A stretch of DNA of 64,000 nt from Sphingomonas changnyeongensis. GTDB taxonomy: Bacteria > Pseudomonadota > Alphaproteobacteria > Sphingomonadales > Sphingomonadaceae. Below are positions 26,899-34,388 of the stretch, piece by piece. The translations under genes and the position numbers were made by a program. Each line of letters opens with the position of its first letter. Position 1 is the stretch's first letter. The notes under the pieces are model-generated. The model was not told the DNA's origin. It saw only the letters and a program-made list of their open reading frames with translations, and searched no databases. The stretch spans positions 1,806,501-1,870,500 of the forward strand of contig NZ_CP047895.1 in NCBI RefSeq assembly GCF_009913435.1, given 5' to 3'.

Positions 26899-27279
26899 TC
26901 AGCGCAGGCTGTCGATTTCGTCGGCCAGGCGACGGTTGCGGCTGGTGTAGTAAAGCTCGACATCGGCAAGGCGGCGGTCAATGTCGCGGAACTTGGCGCG
27001 CACCTCGCGGGTGGAGCGAGCCGGCGACCGGCGGACGCCCTGCCAGAACTGTTCCTCGTCCTTGTCCGAATACAGGCCCGACGGCTTGGGCTTGGCCGCC
27101 CAGGCGGCGACCAGATAGGCGATCAGCGTCCAGGGAAAGGCCCCGAACAGCGTCAGCATCACCATGCCGATGCGCACCCAGGTCACATCCCAGCCCAGAT
27201 AATCGGCAATGCCCGAGCAGACGCCCATCCATTTGGCATTCTGCTTGTCGAGATAGAAGGTCGTGCGGCGCGGGTTCAT
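26899..27279 (-). CDS. pspC: PspC envelope-stress protein with extended C-terminus
   Basis: Inner-membrane Psp component that senses envelope stress with PspB. 126 residues. The PspC domain is at about 5-65 (FYLDKQNAKWMGVCSGIADYLG, VRIGMVMLTLFGAFPWTLIAYLVAAW). The C-terminal third is a charged helix ending VELYYTSRNRRLADEIDSLR, which matches the end motif of the small array proteins and is longer than the PspC core domain. The start at 27279 has GGGAG upstream. It is two bases after the pspB stop. Confidence 0.88.
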   Translation of the reverse strand: MNPRRTTFYLDKQNAKWMGVCSGIADYLGWDVTWVRIGMVMLTLFGAFPWTLIAYLVAAWAAKPKPSGLYSDKDEEQFWQGVRRSPARSTREVRAKFRDIDRRLADVELYYTSRNRRLADEIDSLR

Positions 27280-27281
27280 CT

Positions 27282-27557
27282 TCACATCTCCCTGATCTTG
27301 CGGACGTCGCCGCGCAGCTGGTCCTGGGGCTGGGGCCGCAGGCCGAGTTCCGGATTGTCCGCCGCCACGATGCGTTCGATGCTGTGCAGCCGGTCGTCGA
27401 GGCGGCGGGCGGTTTCGTAAAGGTCTTCGAGCAGATTTTCGTCTTCGCGGGTGATGCCCGAGCTTTTCTTCCACTGGGTCACATAATGGAGGATCAGCCA
27501 GGGCAGCCCGATGAACAGCAGGCCGACGATCAGCGGCGGGACGATGATGTCTTCCAT
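27282..27557 (-). CDS. pspB: PspB-like envelope-stress protein
   Basis: A 91-residue protein with an N-terminal membrane helix (IIVPPLIVGLLFIGLPWLIL), HYVTQWKKS as the membrane-proximal part and a helix LLEDLYETARRLDDRLHSIERIVAADNP. This is the classic PspB layout (membrane helix then leucine-zipper helix with IERI), plus about 20 extra C-terminal residues. It begins one base after the pspA stop, so the genes are tightly coupled. Confidence 0.88.
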   Translation of the reverse strand: MEDIIVPPLIVGLLFIGLPWLILHYVTQWKKSSGITREDENLLEDLYETARRLDDRLHSIERIVAADNPELGLRPQPQDQLRGDVRKIREM

Positions 27558-27558
27558 C

Positions 27559-28230
27559 TCAGCCCTCCCGCTTGGCGAGCCGCGCCTTCAGCGCTTCGAG
27601 TTCGGCATCGACCTTGTCCGACGCGCGCAGCTCGGCGATCTCGTCCTCCAGCGTCTTGGGCGCGCTGCCCATGCCCGCGGCATCGGCGCGGCCCTCGGCC
27701 ATGTCGACCCGGCGTTCCAGCACGTCGAAGCGGCTGAACGCTTCCTCGACGCGCGCACCGGCATAGGCCTCGCGCAGCTTCATGCGGTTATGCGCCGATT
27801 CCAGCCGCGCGGTGATCGAGTTCTGGCGGGCGCGGGCCTCGCGCAGCTTCTGCTGCAGCTTCTGGATGTCGGCTTCGGCCGCCTGCAGCGCCTCGTCGAG
27901 CACGCCGATCTCGGCATTGAGCTGGCCGGCCATGTCGGCGGCCTTCTGCTTTTCAACCAGCGCCGCCTTGGCCAGATCCTCGCGGCCCTTGGACAGCGCC
28001 AGTTCGGCCTTTTCCGTCCAGTCGTCCTGCAGCTTTTCAAGCTTGGCGATGTGGCGGCGCATTTCCTTCTGGTCGGCGATGGTCCGGGCGGCGGAGGCGC
28101 GCACCTCGACCAGCGTCTCTTCCATTTCGAGGATGATCATGCGGACCATCTTGGCCGGGTCTTCGGCCCGGTCGAGCAGGTCGGTGACGTTGGCGGCGAT
28201 GATGTCGCGGGTGCGGGAGAAAATACCCAT
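27559..28230 (-). CDS. pspA: Phage shock protein A
   Basis: Peripheral inner-membrane ESCRT-III-like protein that protects a leaking membrane and, when idle, inhibits PspF. 223 residues. It starts with the amphipathic MGIFSRTRDIIAANVTDLLDR helix and continues as long coiled coils, with EDPAKMVRMIILEMEETL typical of the family. The start at 28230 has AGGAG upstream. The open frame extends upstream without a stop only because of the apparent lost base in the preceding small gene. Confidence 0.94.
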   Translation of the reverse strand: MGIFSRTRDIIAANVTDLLDRAEDPAKMVRMIILEMEETLVEVRASAARTIADQKEMRRHIAKLEKLQDDWTEKAELALSKGREDLAKAALVEKQKAADMAGQLNAEIGVLDEALQAAEADIQKLQQKLREARARQNSITARLESAHNRMKLREAYAGARVEEAFSRFDVLERRVDMAEGRADAAGMGSAPKTLEDEIAELRASDKVDAELEALKARLAKREG

Positions 28231-28315
28231 CTGGTCGTGCTCCTGTCGAAAACTCTGGGGTGGCCGGGGCGGTGCCGTTCGGGGGGAGAGGCGACCGCCC
28301 CGGCCTGGGGCGGGA

Positions 28316-28461
28316 TCAGGCAAGCGTGCCGATCGCCGCGCGGGGGTGTGGGCCGAAACCGCGCCGGCCGGGCCGACCGCGCTCAGCACGCAGGTGGCGC
28401 TGAACAGGATCGCGCACAGCACCGCCGAAAGGGCCTGGCGGGGGGGAAGCGGGTTCGACAT
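28316..28461 (-). CDS. Small signal-peptide or membrane peptide, first gene of the psp operon (one-base frameshift)
   Basis: The ATG at 28461 has an excellent ribosome site (AAGGAGG eight bases away). The protein starts MSNPLPPRQALSAVLCAIL and continues through a hydrophobic segment to VGPAGAVSA, as a signal peptide or single helix. As given, the frame runs into pspA. If one C is added to the five-base run at 28342-28346, it ends RAAIGTLA with a stop at 28316, giving 48 residues. Similar short peptides ahead of pspA are, as I recall, present in other sphingomonads. The function is unknown. Confidence 0.6.
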
Positions 28462-28524
28462 CTTGGTCCTCCTTGAACTCTTGTGTGCGGGGCCGGCTGT
28501 CACCGCCGGCGTCGCAGAATGTTT

Positions 28525-28540
28525 TGCAGAAGCCGTGCCA
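28525..28540 (-). promoter_or_regulatory. Sigma-54 promoter of the psp operon
   Basis: On the minus strand TGGCACGGCTTCTGCA matches the -24/-12 consensus (TGGCACG-N4-TTGCA), with GG and GC exactly ten bases apart. Transcription would start near 28513, 52 nt before the small peptide gene. Upstream of it are a palindrome AAATGGCGG-AAAA-CCGCCATTT (28549-28570) and an inverted pair CATTTCCC / GGGAAAATG (28596-28626), candidates for PspF enhancer sites. Confidence 0.8.
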
Positions 28541-28641
28541 ATTCGAGGAAATGGCGGAAAACCGCCATTTTTCCTGCGGCAGGTCAGCCGGACGGCATTT
28601 CCCGCTTGCCAATATTTGGGAAAATGCACCATGTTTCGGCC

Positions 28642-29730
28642 ATGGAACGGGAAAGCGCATTCATCGGCCAGTCGCTGGCCTTTCTCGACTCGGTCGAACG
28701 CGCCAGCCGCGCCGCCGCCCTCAACCGCCCGGTGCTGGTGATCGGCGAGCGCGGGACCGGCAAGGAGCTGGTTGCCGAGCGTCTGCACCGGCTGAGCACG
28801 CGGTGGGACGGGCCGCTGGTGGTGATGAACTGCGCAGCCCTGCCCGAAACGCTGATCGAGGCCGAGCTGTTCGGCCATGAGGCCGGGGCGTTCACCGGCG
28901 CGACGCGGGCGCGGGCGGGGCGGTTTGAGGAGGCCGATGGCGGCACGCTGTTCCTTGACGAACTGGGCACGCTGTCCGCCGCGGCGCAGGAACGGCTGCT
29001 GCGCGCGGTCGAATATGGCGAGGTGACGCGCATCGGCGCGTCGCGGCCGGTGCGCGTCGATGTCCGCATCGTGGCGGCCACCAACGAGCATCTGCCGGCG
29101 ATGGTGGCGCGCAACCGCTTCCGCGCCGACCTGCTCGACCGGCTGAGTTTCGAGGTCATCACCCTGCCGCCGCTGCGCGCGCGCGAAGGCGATGTGCCGG
29201 TGCTGGCCGATCATTTCGGCCGCCGCATGGCCGCCGAGCTGGGCTGGAGCCGCTGGCCGGGCTTTGCGGATGCGGCGATGGCGGCGCTGGTCGGCCATGA
29301 CTGGCCGGGCAATGTCCGCGAGCTGCGCAATGTCGTCGAACGCGCGGTCTATCGCTGGGACGATCCCGAACGGCCGGTCGGCGATGTCGAGTTCGATCCC
29401 TTTGCCTCACCCTGGCGTCCGCGCGGCGAAAATGCCCGCGCCGATCAGGCGGCGACCGCCAATGGCCCGGCGGCGGATGGCGCGGCGGGTGCTGCGCCCG
29501 CCCGGCCGGCCGAGGATCTGGAATGCAGCGATTTCCGCGCCGCCTGCGACGCTTATGAGAAAAAGCTGCTTGAGGCGGCGCTGCGCCGCTGCCGCTATAA
29601 TCAGCGGCTGACCGCCAAGGCGCTGGCGCTCAGCTATGACCAGCTTCGCCACGCGCTGCGGCGGCACGACATGCTGGCCGGGCTGCAGGCCCAGGCGGCG
29701 GCACCCGGCCAGGACGCCGCTGCCGGCTGA
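28642..29730 (+). CDS. pspF: PspF, sigma-54 enhancer-binding activator
   Basis: AAA+ activator of the psp promoter. Walker A is GERGTGKE (35-42), the sigma-54 contact loop GAFTGA (82-87), and Walker B GGTLFLDE (100-107). The C-terminal Fis-type HTH (about 310-350) follows an Ala/Pro-rich linker. There is no N-terminal regulatory domain, as usual for PspF, which is controlled by PspA. The start at 28642 aligns with known PspF N-termini; the ATG at 28624 is also in frame. It is divergent from the psp operon. 362 residues, longer than E. coli PspF because of the linker. Confidence 0.92.
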   Translation: MERESAFIGQSLAFLDSVERASRAAALNRPVLVIGERGTGKELVAERLHRLSTRWDGPLVVMNCAALPETLIEAELFGHEAGAFTGATRARAGRFEEADGGTLFLDELGTLSAAAQERLLRAVEYGEVTRIGASRPVRVDVRIVAATNEHLPAMVARNRFRADLLDRLSFEVITLPPLRAREGDVPVLADHFGRRMAAELGWSRWPGFADAAMAALVGHDWPGNVRELRNVVERAVYRWDDPERPVGDVEFDPFASPWRPRGENARADQAATANGPAADGAAGAAPARPAEDLECSDFRAACDAYEKKLLEAALRRCRYNQRLTAKALALSYDQLRHALRRHDMLAGLQAQAAAPGQDAAAG

Positions 29731-29849
29731 CGGGGGGCACGCACCTGCACCTCGGGTGTTGACGATGACCGGCTTAGGCCGCAACGGCACATCCGGGGCC
29801 GCGCCGGCCCCGGGGGATTTGACCGGGCGGGTCGATGCAGGACCGCCGC

Positions 29850-29891
29850 AGTAGAAACGCCGAAGTAAAAACGCCGAGATAAAACCAAGGA
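29850..29891. repeat. Three degenerate 14-bp repeats in the sodB leader
   Basis: AGTAGAAACGCCGA (29850-29863), AGTAAAAACGCCGA (29864-29877) and the weaker GATAAAACCAAGGA (29878-29891). The last overlaps the sodB ribosome-binding site. The A-rich blocks could be sites for a regulatory RNA or protein. Confidence 0.6.
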
Positions 29892-29902
29892 GCAAAAGCG
29901 AC

Positions 29903-30523
29903 ATGGCATATGAACTTCCCGCCCTGCCTTATGAGCCGACCGCGTTCGGCGACACGATTTCGGCCGAGACGTTCGAATATCACTGGGGCAAGCATCACCG
30001 CGCCTATGTCACCAAGACCAACGAGCTGGCGCCGGCGGCAGGCCTTGGCGACCGCAAGCTGTCCGAGGTGATCGTCGCCGCCAAGGAAACCGGCAACAAG
30101 GCGCTGTTCAACAACGCCGCCCAGATCTGGAACCACAGCTTTTACTGGCAGTGCCTGAGCCCCGAGGCGCAGGCGCCGACCGGCGTGCTCAAGGAGCGGA
30201 TCGACGCGACCTTCGGCTCGGTCGAGGCGCTCGTCGAAAAGCTGAAGGCCGAATCGGTCGGCCATTTCGCCAGCGGCTGGGGCTGGCTGGTGCTCGAGGG
30301 TGACGAGCTCAAGGTCACGTCGCTGCACGATGCCGACACGCCGCTCGTCTATCCGGGGATGAAGCCGCTGCTGACCATCGATGTGTGGGAGCATGCCTAT
30401 TATGTCGATTACCGCAACGCCCGGCCGGACTATGTGACCGCCCTGCTCGCCAAGGCGATCAACTGGGAGTTTGTCGGCCAGAATCTCGACGGCGCCGGCG
30501 CGTCGCGCGCCGACCAGGGCTGA
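29903..30523 (+). CDS. sodB: Superoxide dismutase, iron type
   Basis: Removes superoxide in the cytoplasm. 206 residues. Metal ligands His27, His78, Asp160 and His164 are visible (FEYHWGKHHRAY, IWNHSFYW, DVWEHAYYVDY). Residues such as NNAAQIWNHSF and the GWGWLV segment favour Fe over Mn. The start at 29903 has AAGGAG ten bases upstream. It is monocistronic with a strong terminator after it. Confidence 0.95.
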   Translation: MAYELPALPYEPTAFGDTISAETFEYHWGKHHRAYVTKTNELAPAAGLGDRKLSEVIVAAKETGNKALFNNAAQIWNHSFYWQCLSPEAQAPTGVLKERIDATFGSVEALVEKLKAESVGHFASGWGWLVLEGDELKVTSLHDADTPLVYPGMKPLLTIDVWEHAYYVDYRNARPDYVTALLAKAINWEFVGQNLDGAGASRADQG

Positions 30524-30552
30524 TCGCCCGGACCCGAAAGGGTGACATGAAG

Positions 30553-30584
30553 GGGGCGGCGACCCGGTGGTCGCCGCCCCTTTT
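30553..30584 (+). terminator. Intrinsic terminator after sodB
   Basis: A 12-bp stem GGGGCGGCGACC/GGTCGCCGCCCC with loop CGGT, then T4. It lies between sodB and the convergent yciB. Confidence 0.85.
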
Positions 30585-30601
30585 GCGTGGACGTCTGCGG
30601 C

Positions 30602-31258
30602 TTATTGCTCGGGGGGAAGCGGGGTCTTGCGCGCGTCCTGCAGGCCGTGGCGCAGCAGCATGGGAATGTTGGCGATGGCGAACACCATGGTCAGCGGCAC
30701 CGCGCCCCACAGCTTGAACGCCACCCAGAAATCCCAGCTCTGCGTGCGCCACACCGCCTCGTTGAGCGCCGCCATCAGCAGGAAAAAGCCCGTCCAGTTG
30801 ACGGTCAGCTTGCGCCACCCGGCGTCGTTCAGCCCCGGATAGCTGGCCTCGAGCAGCATCCGGAGCAGCGGCCGGCCCGAGAGTAGGCCATAGCCCAGGA
30901 TCACCGCGAACATCAGATAGACGATGGTCGGCTTCATCTTGATGAAGGTGTCGTCGCGGAACCACAGCGTCAGGCCGCCGAAGAACAGCACCAGCCCGCC
31001 CGAAATCCACAGCATCGGCGAAATGCGTCCGGCCTTGATGCGCGACACGATCATCGCGGCGGCAACCGCGACCATGAATGCCGTCGTCGCCGCCAGCACC
31101 TTCATCAGCTTGGGGCCGGAGGCGAGGCTGTTGGCCGCAAAGAACACGAGCAGCGGCCCGAAATCGACCGCCATGCGCAGCCCCGGCGACAGCTCGCGCG
31201 GCCGGCTGTCAGGCGCAGGGGGTGGGGCAGGCGCGGGGGTGGGGCGTTCGCTGGTCAT
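30602..31258 (-). CDS. yciB: Septation protein A / inner-membrane protein YciB (IspZ family)
   Basis: Multi-pass inner-membrane protein of 218 residues linked to cell-envelope integrity and septation. It has five hydrophobic segments, starting with GPLLVFFAANSLASGPKLM and including AILGYGLLSGRPLLRM and LNEAVWRTQSWDFWVAFKL, the family signature. A Pro-rich tail precedes the first helix (residues 1-28). It overlaps ftsY by ATGA, the last gene of the mtaB-ftsY-yciB run. Confidence 0.92.
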   Translation of the reverse strand: MTSERPTPAPAPPPAPDSRPRELSPGLRMAVDFGPLLVFFAANSLASGPKLMKVLAATTAFMVAVAAAMIVSRIKAGRISPMLWISGGLVLFFGGLTLWFRDDTFIKMKPTIVYLMFAVILGYGLLSGRPLLRMLLEASYPGLNDAGWRKLTVNWTGFFLLMAALNEAVWRTQSWDFWVAFKLWGAVPLTMVFAIANIPMLLRHGLQDARKTPLPPEQ

Positions 31259-32184
31259 TCATCCTCCAGTCCGGCGATCATCCGCGCCACCTCGCGCGCG
31301 TCGAACGGGCGCAGATCGTCCATCCCCTCGCCGACGCCGATCGCATGGATGGGCAGGCCGAACCGCTCCGCCGCCGCCACCAGCACGCCGCCGCGCGCGG
31401 TGCCGTCAAGCTTGGTCATGACCAGCCCGGTCACGCCCGCCACATCCTTGAACACCTCGATCTGCGCCAGCGCGTTCTGGCCGGTGGTCGCATCGAGCAC
31501 CAGGATGACATTGTGCGGCGCGGCCGGATTGAGCCGCCCCAGCACGCGGCGGATCTTCGCCAGCTCGTCCATCAGCTCGCGCTTGTTCTGCAGCCGCCCG
31601 GCGGTATCGACGATCAGCGCGTCGATGCCGGTGCCGGTCGCCTGCTTGACCGCGTCCCAGACGATCCCGGCGGGGTCGCCGCCTTCGGGACCGGCCAGGA
31701 TCGGCACGCCGATCCGTTCCGCCCAAATACGCAGCTGCGCGATCGCGGCGGCGCGGAACGTGTCGCCCGCCGCCAGCATCACGCCATAATCCTGTTCCTG
31801 GAACCGGCGCGCCAGCTTGGCGATGGTCGTCGTCTTACCCGAACCGTTGACGCCGATGACCAGGATCACCTGCGGGCGCGGAAAGGCGTCGATGTCGAGC
31901 GGGCGGGCGACCGGGGCCAGCACCTTCTCGATCTCCTCGGCGACGATTTCCTTCACCGCCCGCGCGTCGAGCCCGCGTTCGAACCGGCCCTCGGCCAGCC
32001 GGTTGCGGATGCGCTGCGCCATGGCCGGGCCGAGATCGGAGGCGATGAGCGCATCCTCGATCTCGTCGAGCGTCGCCTTGTCGAGCGCGGCACGGGTGAA
32101 CAGGCCGGTCAGATTGTCGCTCAGCCGGTCCGACGTCCGGCGGAACCCGCCCAGCAGCCGGTCGCGCCAGCTTCCCTCGCTCAT
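31255..32184 (-). CDS. ftsY: Signal recognition particle receptor FtsY
   Basis: GTPase that docks SRP-ribosome complexes at the membrane. 309 residues. The N domain is at about 1-95, and the G domain shows GVNGSGKTTT (G1), DTFRAAAIAQL, DTAGRLQNK (G3), TKLDGTARGG (G4) and GVGEGMDDLRPFD. It lacks the long acidic A domain of E. coli FtsY, as in many alphaproteobacteria. It overlaps the stop of mtaB by four bases. Confidence 0.95.
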   Translation of the reverse strand: MSEGSWRDRLLGGFRRTSDRLSDNLTGLFTRAALDKATLDEIEDALIASDLGPAMAQRIRNRLAEGRFERGLDARAVKEIVAEEIEKVLAPVARPLDIDAFPRPQVILVIGVNGSGKTTTIAKLARRFQEQDYGVMLAAGDTFRAAAIAQLRIWAERIGVPILAGPEGGDPAGIVWDAVKQATGTGIDALIVDTAGRLQNKRELMDELAKIRRVLGRLNPAAPHNVILVLDATTGQNALAQIEVFKDVAGVTGLVMTKLDGTARGGVLVAAAERFGLPIHAIGVGEGMDDLRPFDAREVARMIAGLEDE

Positions 32185-33419
32185 GCCAATGTCCCCTGTA
32201 GCGTCTCGCCCAGCCGCCCCGTGATCCGCGCGGCGACGATGCTGCCCGGCGGCTGCGGCCGGTCGAGCATGATGCGTTGAAAGCCCGGCGCATGGCCGCT
32301 CACGCCGTCAAGCTCGACCAGCAGCTGCTGGGTCGTGCCGATCAGCGTGTCGAGATGGCGGGCCAGCCGGTCGCCACAGGCGGCGCGCAGCTGCGCCGCG
32401 CGCGCACGCACGGTTGCCGGATCGACCTGCGGCATGCGCGCGGCGGGCGTCCCCCGGCGGGGCGAAAACGGAAAGATATGGCCGAACACGATATCGCATT
32501 CGTCGAGGATTTTGAGGCTGTTGGCAAATGCCGCCTCGCTCTCGGTGGGAAAGCCGGCGATCAGGTCCGCGCCGATGGCGATTTCGGGCCGCGCGGCCTT
32601 GACCTGTTCCACCAGCCGGATCGCATCGGCGCGCAGATGGCGGCGCTTCATCCGTTTGAGGATCAGGTCGTCGCCGGCCTGCAGCGACAGATGCAGATGC
32701 GGCATCAGCCGGGGTTCGTGGCAGATCAGATCGATCAGCCGCTGGTCGATCTCGACCGGGTCGAGCGACGACAGCCGGATGCGCGGCAGATCGGGCACGT
32801 GCCTGAGCAGCCGTTCGACGAGCAGGCCCAGCCCGTCGCCCGGCAGGTCGCCATAGCTGGTGACATCGACGCCGGTCAGCACGATCTCGCGGTGCCCGGC
32901 ATCGACCAGCGCCTGCGCCCGCGCGATCACCGCGCCCGCGGGCTCGGACCGGCTGGGGCCACGGCCATAGGGGATGATGCAGAAGGTGCAGCGATGATCG
33001 CAGCCATTCTGCACGGGCAGAAAGGCGCGGGCATGGCGGGGGGCAGGGGCGGGGGCAGGAGCCGGTTCCGCCTCCGCCTCCGCCTCCGCCTCCGCCTCGG
33101 CAAGAGCCGGGGCGGGCGGGGGCAGCAGCCCGGCAAAGGCCGCCGGATCGAGCTTGGCCACATTGGGCACCAGCGCATCGACCTCGGCCATCGCGGCCAG
33201 CATGTCGCGTTCGGTTTCCGCCGCGCAGCCGGTGACGAGGATGCGCGCATCGGGCCGGTCGCGCCGCGCCCGGCGCACCGCGCGCCGCGTCTCGCGCACC
33301 GCCGCCTCGGTGACGGCGCAGCTGTTGATGACGACGACGTCGCTGCGCGCGCCGATCATCGCGCCGATGGCGGCGCTTTCGGCGATGTTCAGCCGGCAGC
33401 CTAGCGAAATGACGGTCAT
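32181..33419 (-). CDS. mtaB: tRNA t6A37 methylthiotransferase MtaB
   Basis: Radical-SAM enzyme that turns t6A37 into ms2t6A in tRNAs reading ANN codons. 412 residues from the ATG at 33419. The N-terminal cluster uses Cys8, Cys34 and Cys65. The radical SAM motif is Cys140-x3-Cys144-x2-Cys147 (CDHRCTFC). Between the two domains is an unusual insert of Ala-Glu repeats (about 107-118) followed by Pro-Ala repeats (119-127), encoded by a hexanucleotide microsatellite. A C-terminal TRAM-like region follows. Confidence 0.93.
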   Translation of the reverse strand: MTVISLGCRLNIAESAAIGAMIGARSDVVVINSCAVTEAAVRETRRAVRRARRDRPDARILVTGCAAETERDMLAAMAEVDALVPNVAKLDPAAFAGLLPPPAPALAEAEAEAEAEAEPAPAPAPAPRHARAFLPVQNGCDHRCTFCIIPYGRGPSRSEPAGAVIARAQALVDAGHREIVLTGVDVTSYGDLPGDGLGLLVERLLRHVPDLPRIRLSSLDPVEIDQRLIDLICHEPRLMPHLHLSLQAGDDLILKRMKRRHLRADAIRLVEQVKAARPEIAIGADLIAGFPTESEAAFANSLKILDECDIVFGHIFPFSPRRGTPAARMPQVDPATVRARAAQLRAACGDRLARHLDTLIGTTQQLLVELDGVSGHAPGFQRIMLDRPQPPGSIVAARITGRLGETLQGTLA

Positions 33420-33447
33420 GCACGGCCTTCCCGGGGCAGAAGGGCGG

Positions 33448-34251
33448 TCACGCAAACGCCTCCCACTCGGCCTCGCCGGCAAAGACATGGGTGGCGGGAC
33501 CGGTCATGCGGATGGTGCCGCCCGGCGTCCAGTCGATGACCAGCGGCCCGCCGGGCAGCCGCACCTCGACCGGGCCGGACACCAGCCCCTGGCGGATCGC
33601 CGCCACCGCCGTCGCGCACGCGCCGGTGCCGCAGGCACGGGTCAGCCCGGCACCGCGTTCCCAGACGCTGAGGCGGAGCGCGGCAGGCCCGGTCACTTCA
33701 GCGACGTTCACGTTGATCCGCTTTGGAAAGACAGGATCGGTTTCGATCACCGGGCCGATGCGGTCGAGCGGCACGGCCGCCAGATCGGGCACGAAAAACA
33801 CGATGTGCGGATTGCCGACGCTGAGCGCATGGCCGCCCGCCAGCCCGTCCCAGCCCAGCGGCAGCGGTGCGGTGTCGAGCGGATAGGCAAGCGGGATCGC
33901 ATCCCACTCGAACCGCGGCGCACCCATGTCGATGGTGATGCCGCCGCCGCCCTGTTCGGCGGCGACCAGCCCGCCCGCCGTCTCGATCCGCGTCGCCCCG
34001 GTCAGCGCGGCGACGCAGCGCAGCGCATTGCCGCATTGCTCGACCTCGCCGCCATCGGCGTTCCAGATCCGCATCCGCAGATCGGCCTCGCCCGAGGCTT
34101 CGATCAGGATCAGCTGGTCACAGCCAATGCCCCGGTGCCGGTCGGCAACCGCGCGCGCGCGCGCCGCGTCGATCGCGACCGGCTGGCGGCGGGCATCGAC
34201 GATGACAAAGTCGTTGCCGAGGCCGTGCATCTTGTCGAAGGCAAAGCGCAT
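33448..34251 (-). CDS. dapF: Diaminopimelate epimerase
   Basis: Converts LL-DAP to meso-DAP for peptidoglycan and lysine. 267 residues. The catalytic cysteines are Cys73 (EQCGNALRC) and Cys207 (TRACGTGAC), with GNDFVIVDAR near the start. It heads the run dapF-mtaB-ftsY-yciB. dapE lies elsewhere in this window (45.3 kb). Confidence 0.95.
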   Translation of the reverse strand: MRFAFDKMHGLGNDFVIVDARRQPVAIDAARARAVADRHRGIGCDQLILIEASGEADLRMRIWNADGGEVEQCGNALRCVAALTGATRIETAGGLVAAEQGGGGITIDMGAPRFEWDAIPLAYPLDTAPLPLGWDGLAGGHALSVGNPHIVFFVPDLAAVPLDRIGPVIETDPVFPKRINVNVAEVTGPAALRLSVWERGAGLTRACGTGACATAVAAIRQGLVSGPVEVRLPGGPLVIDWTPGGTIRMTGPATHVFAGEAEWEAFA

Positions 34252-34302
34252 GGGAGCGGCGACTTAAGCAGCGCGGGCCGCCAAGTCCACTCCCGGAGGC
34301 GG

Positions 34303-34388
34303 TTGTTTGCTTGGGAAGAACGGCACCGGCGCCGTGAGGCGCGCAACAAACAACTCCCTGCGCCACAAGGCGCAGCACAAACACCCCC
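34303..34388. repeat. Repeat modules without the long palindrome
   Basis: The flank TTGGGAAGAACGGCACC (34309-34325) is followed by two GCGCC-type modules with GCGCGCAACAAAC and GGCGCAGCACAAAC tails. They match the outer parts of the composite repeats at 18.5, 44.4 and 48.7 kb, but the 33-bp arms are missing, so this looks like a remnant or simpler unit. Confidence 0.7.

Noticed and set aside
27559-29298. Long fusion of upstream sequence to pspA
   Set aside because: The extension reads through the psp promoter and part of pspF in antisense. It is open only because of the apparent base loss at 28342-28346.
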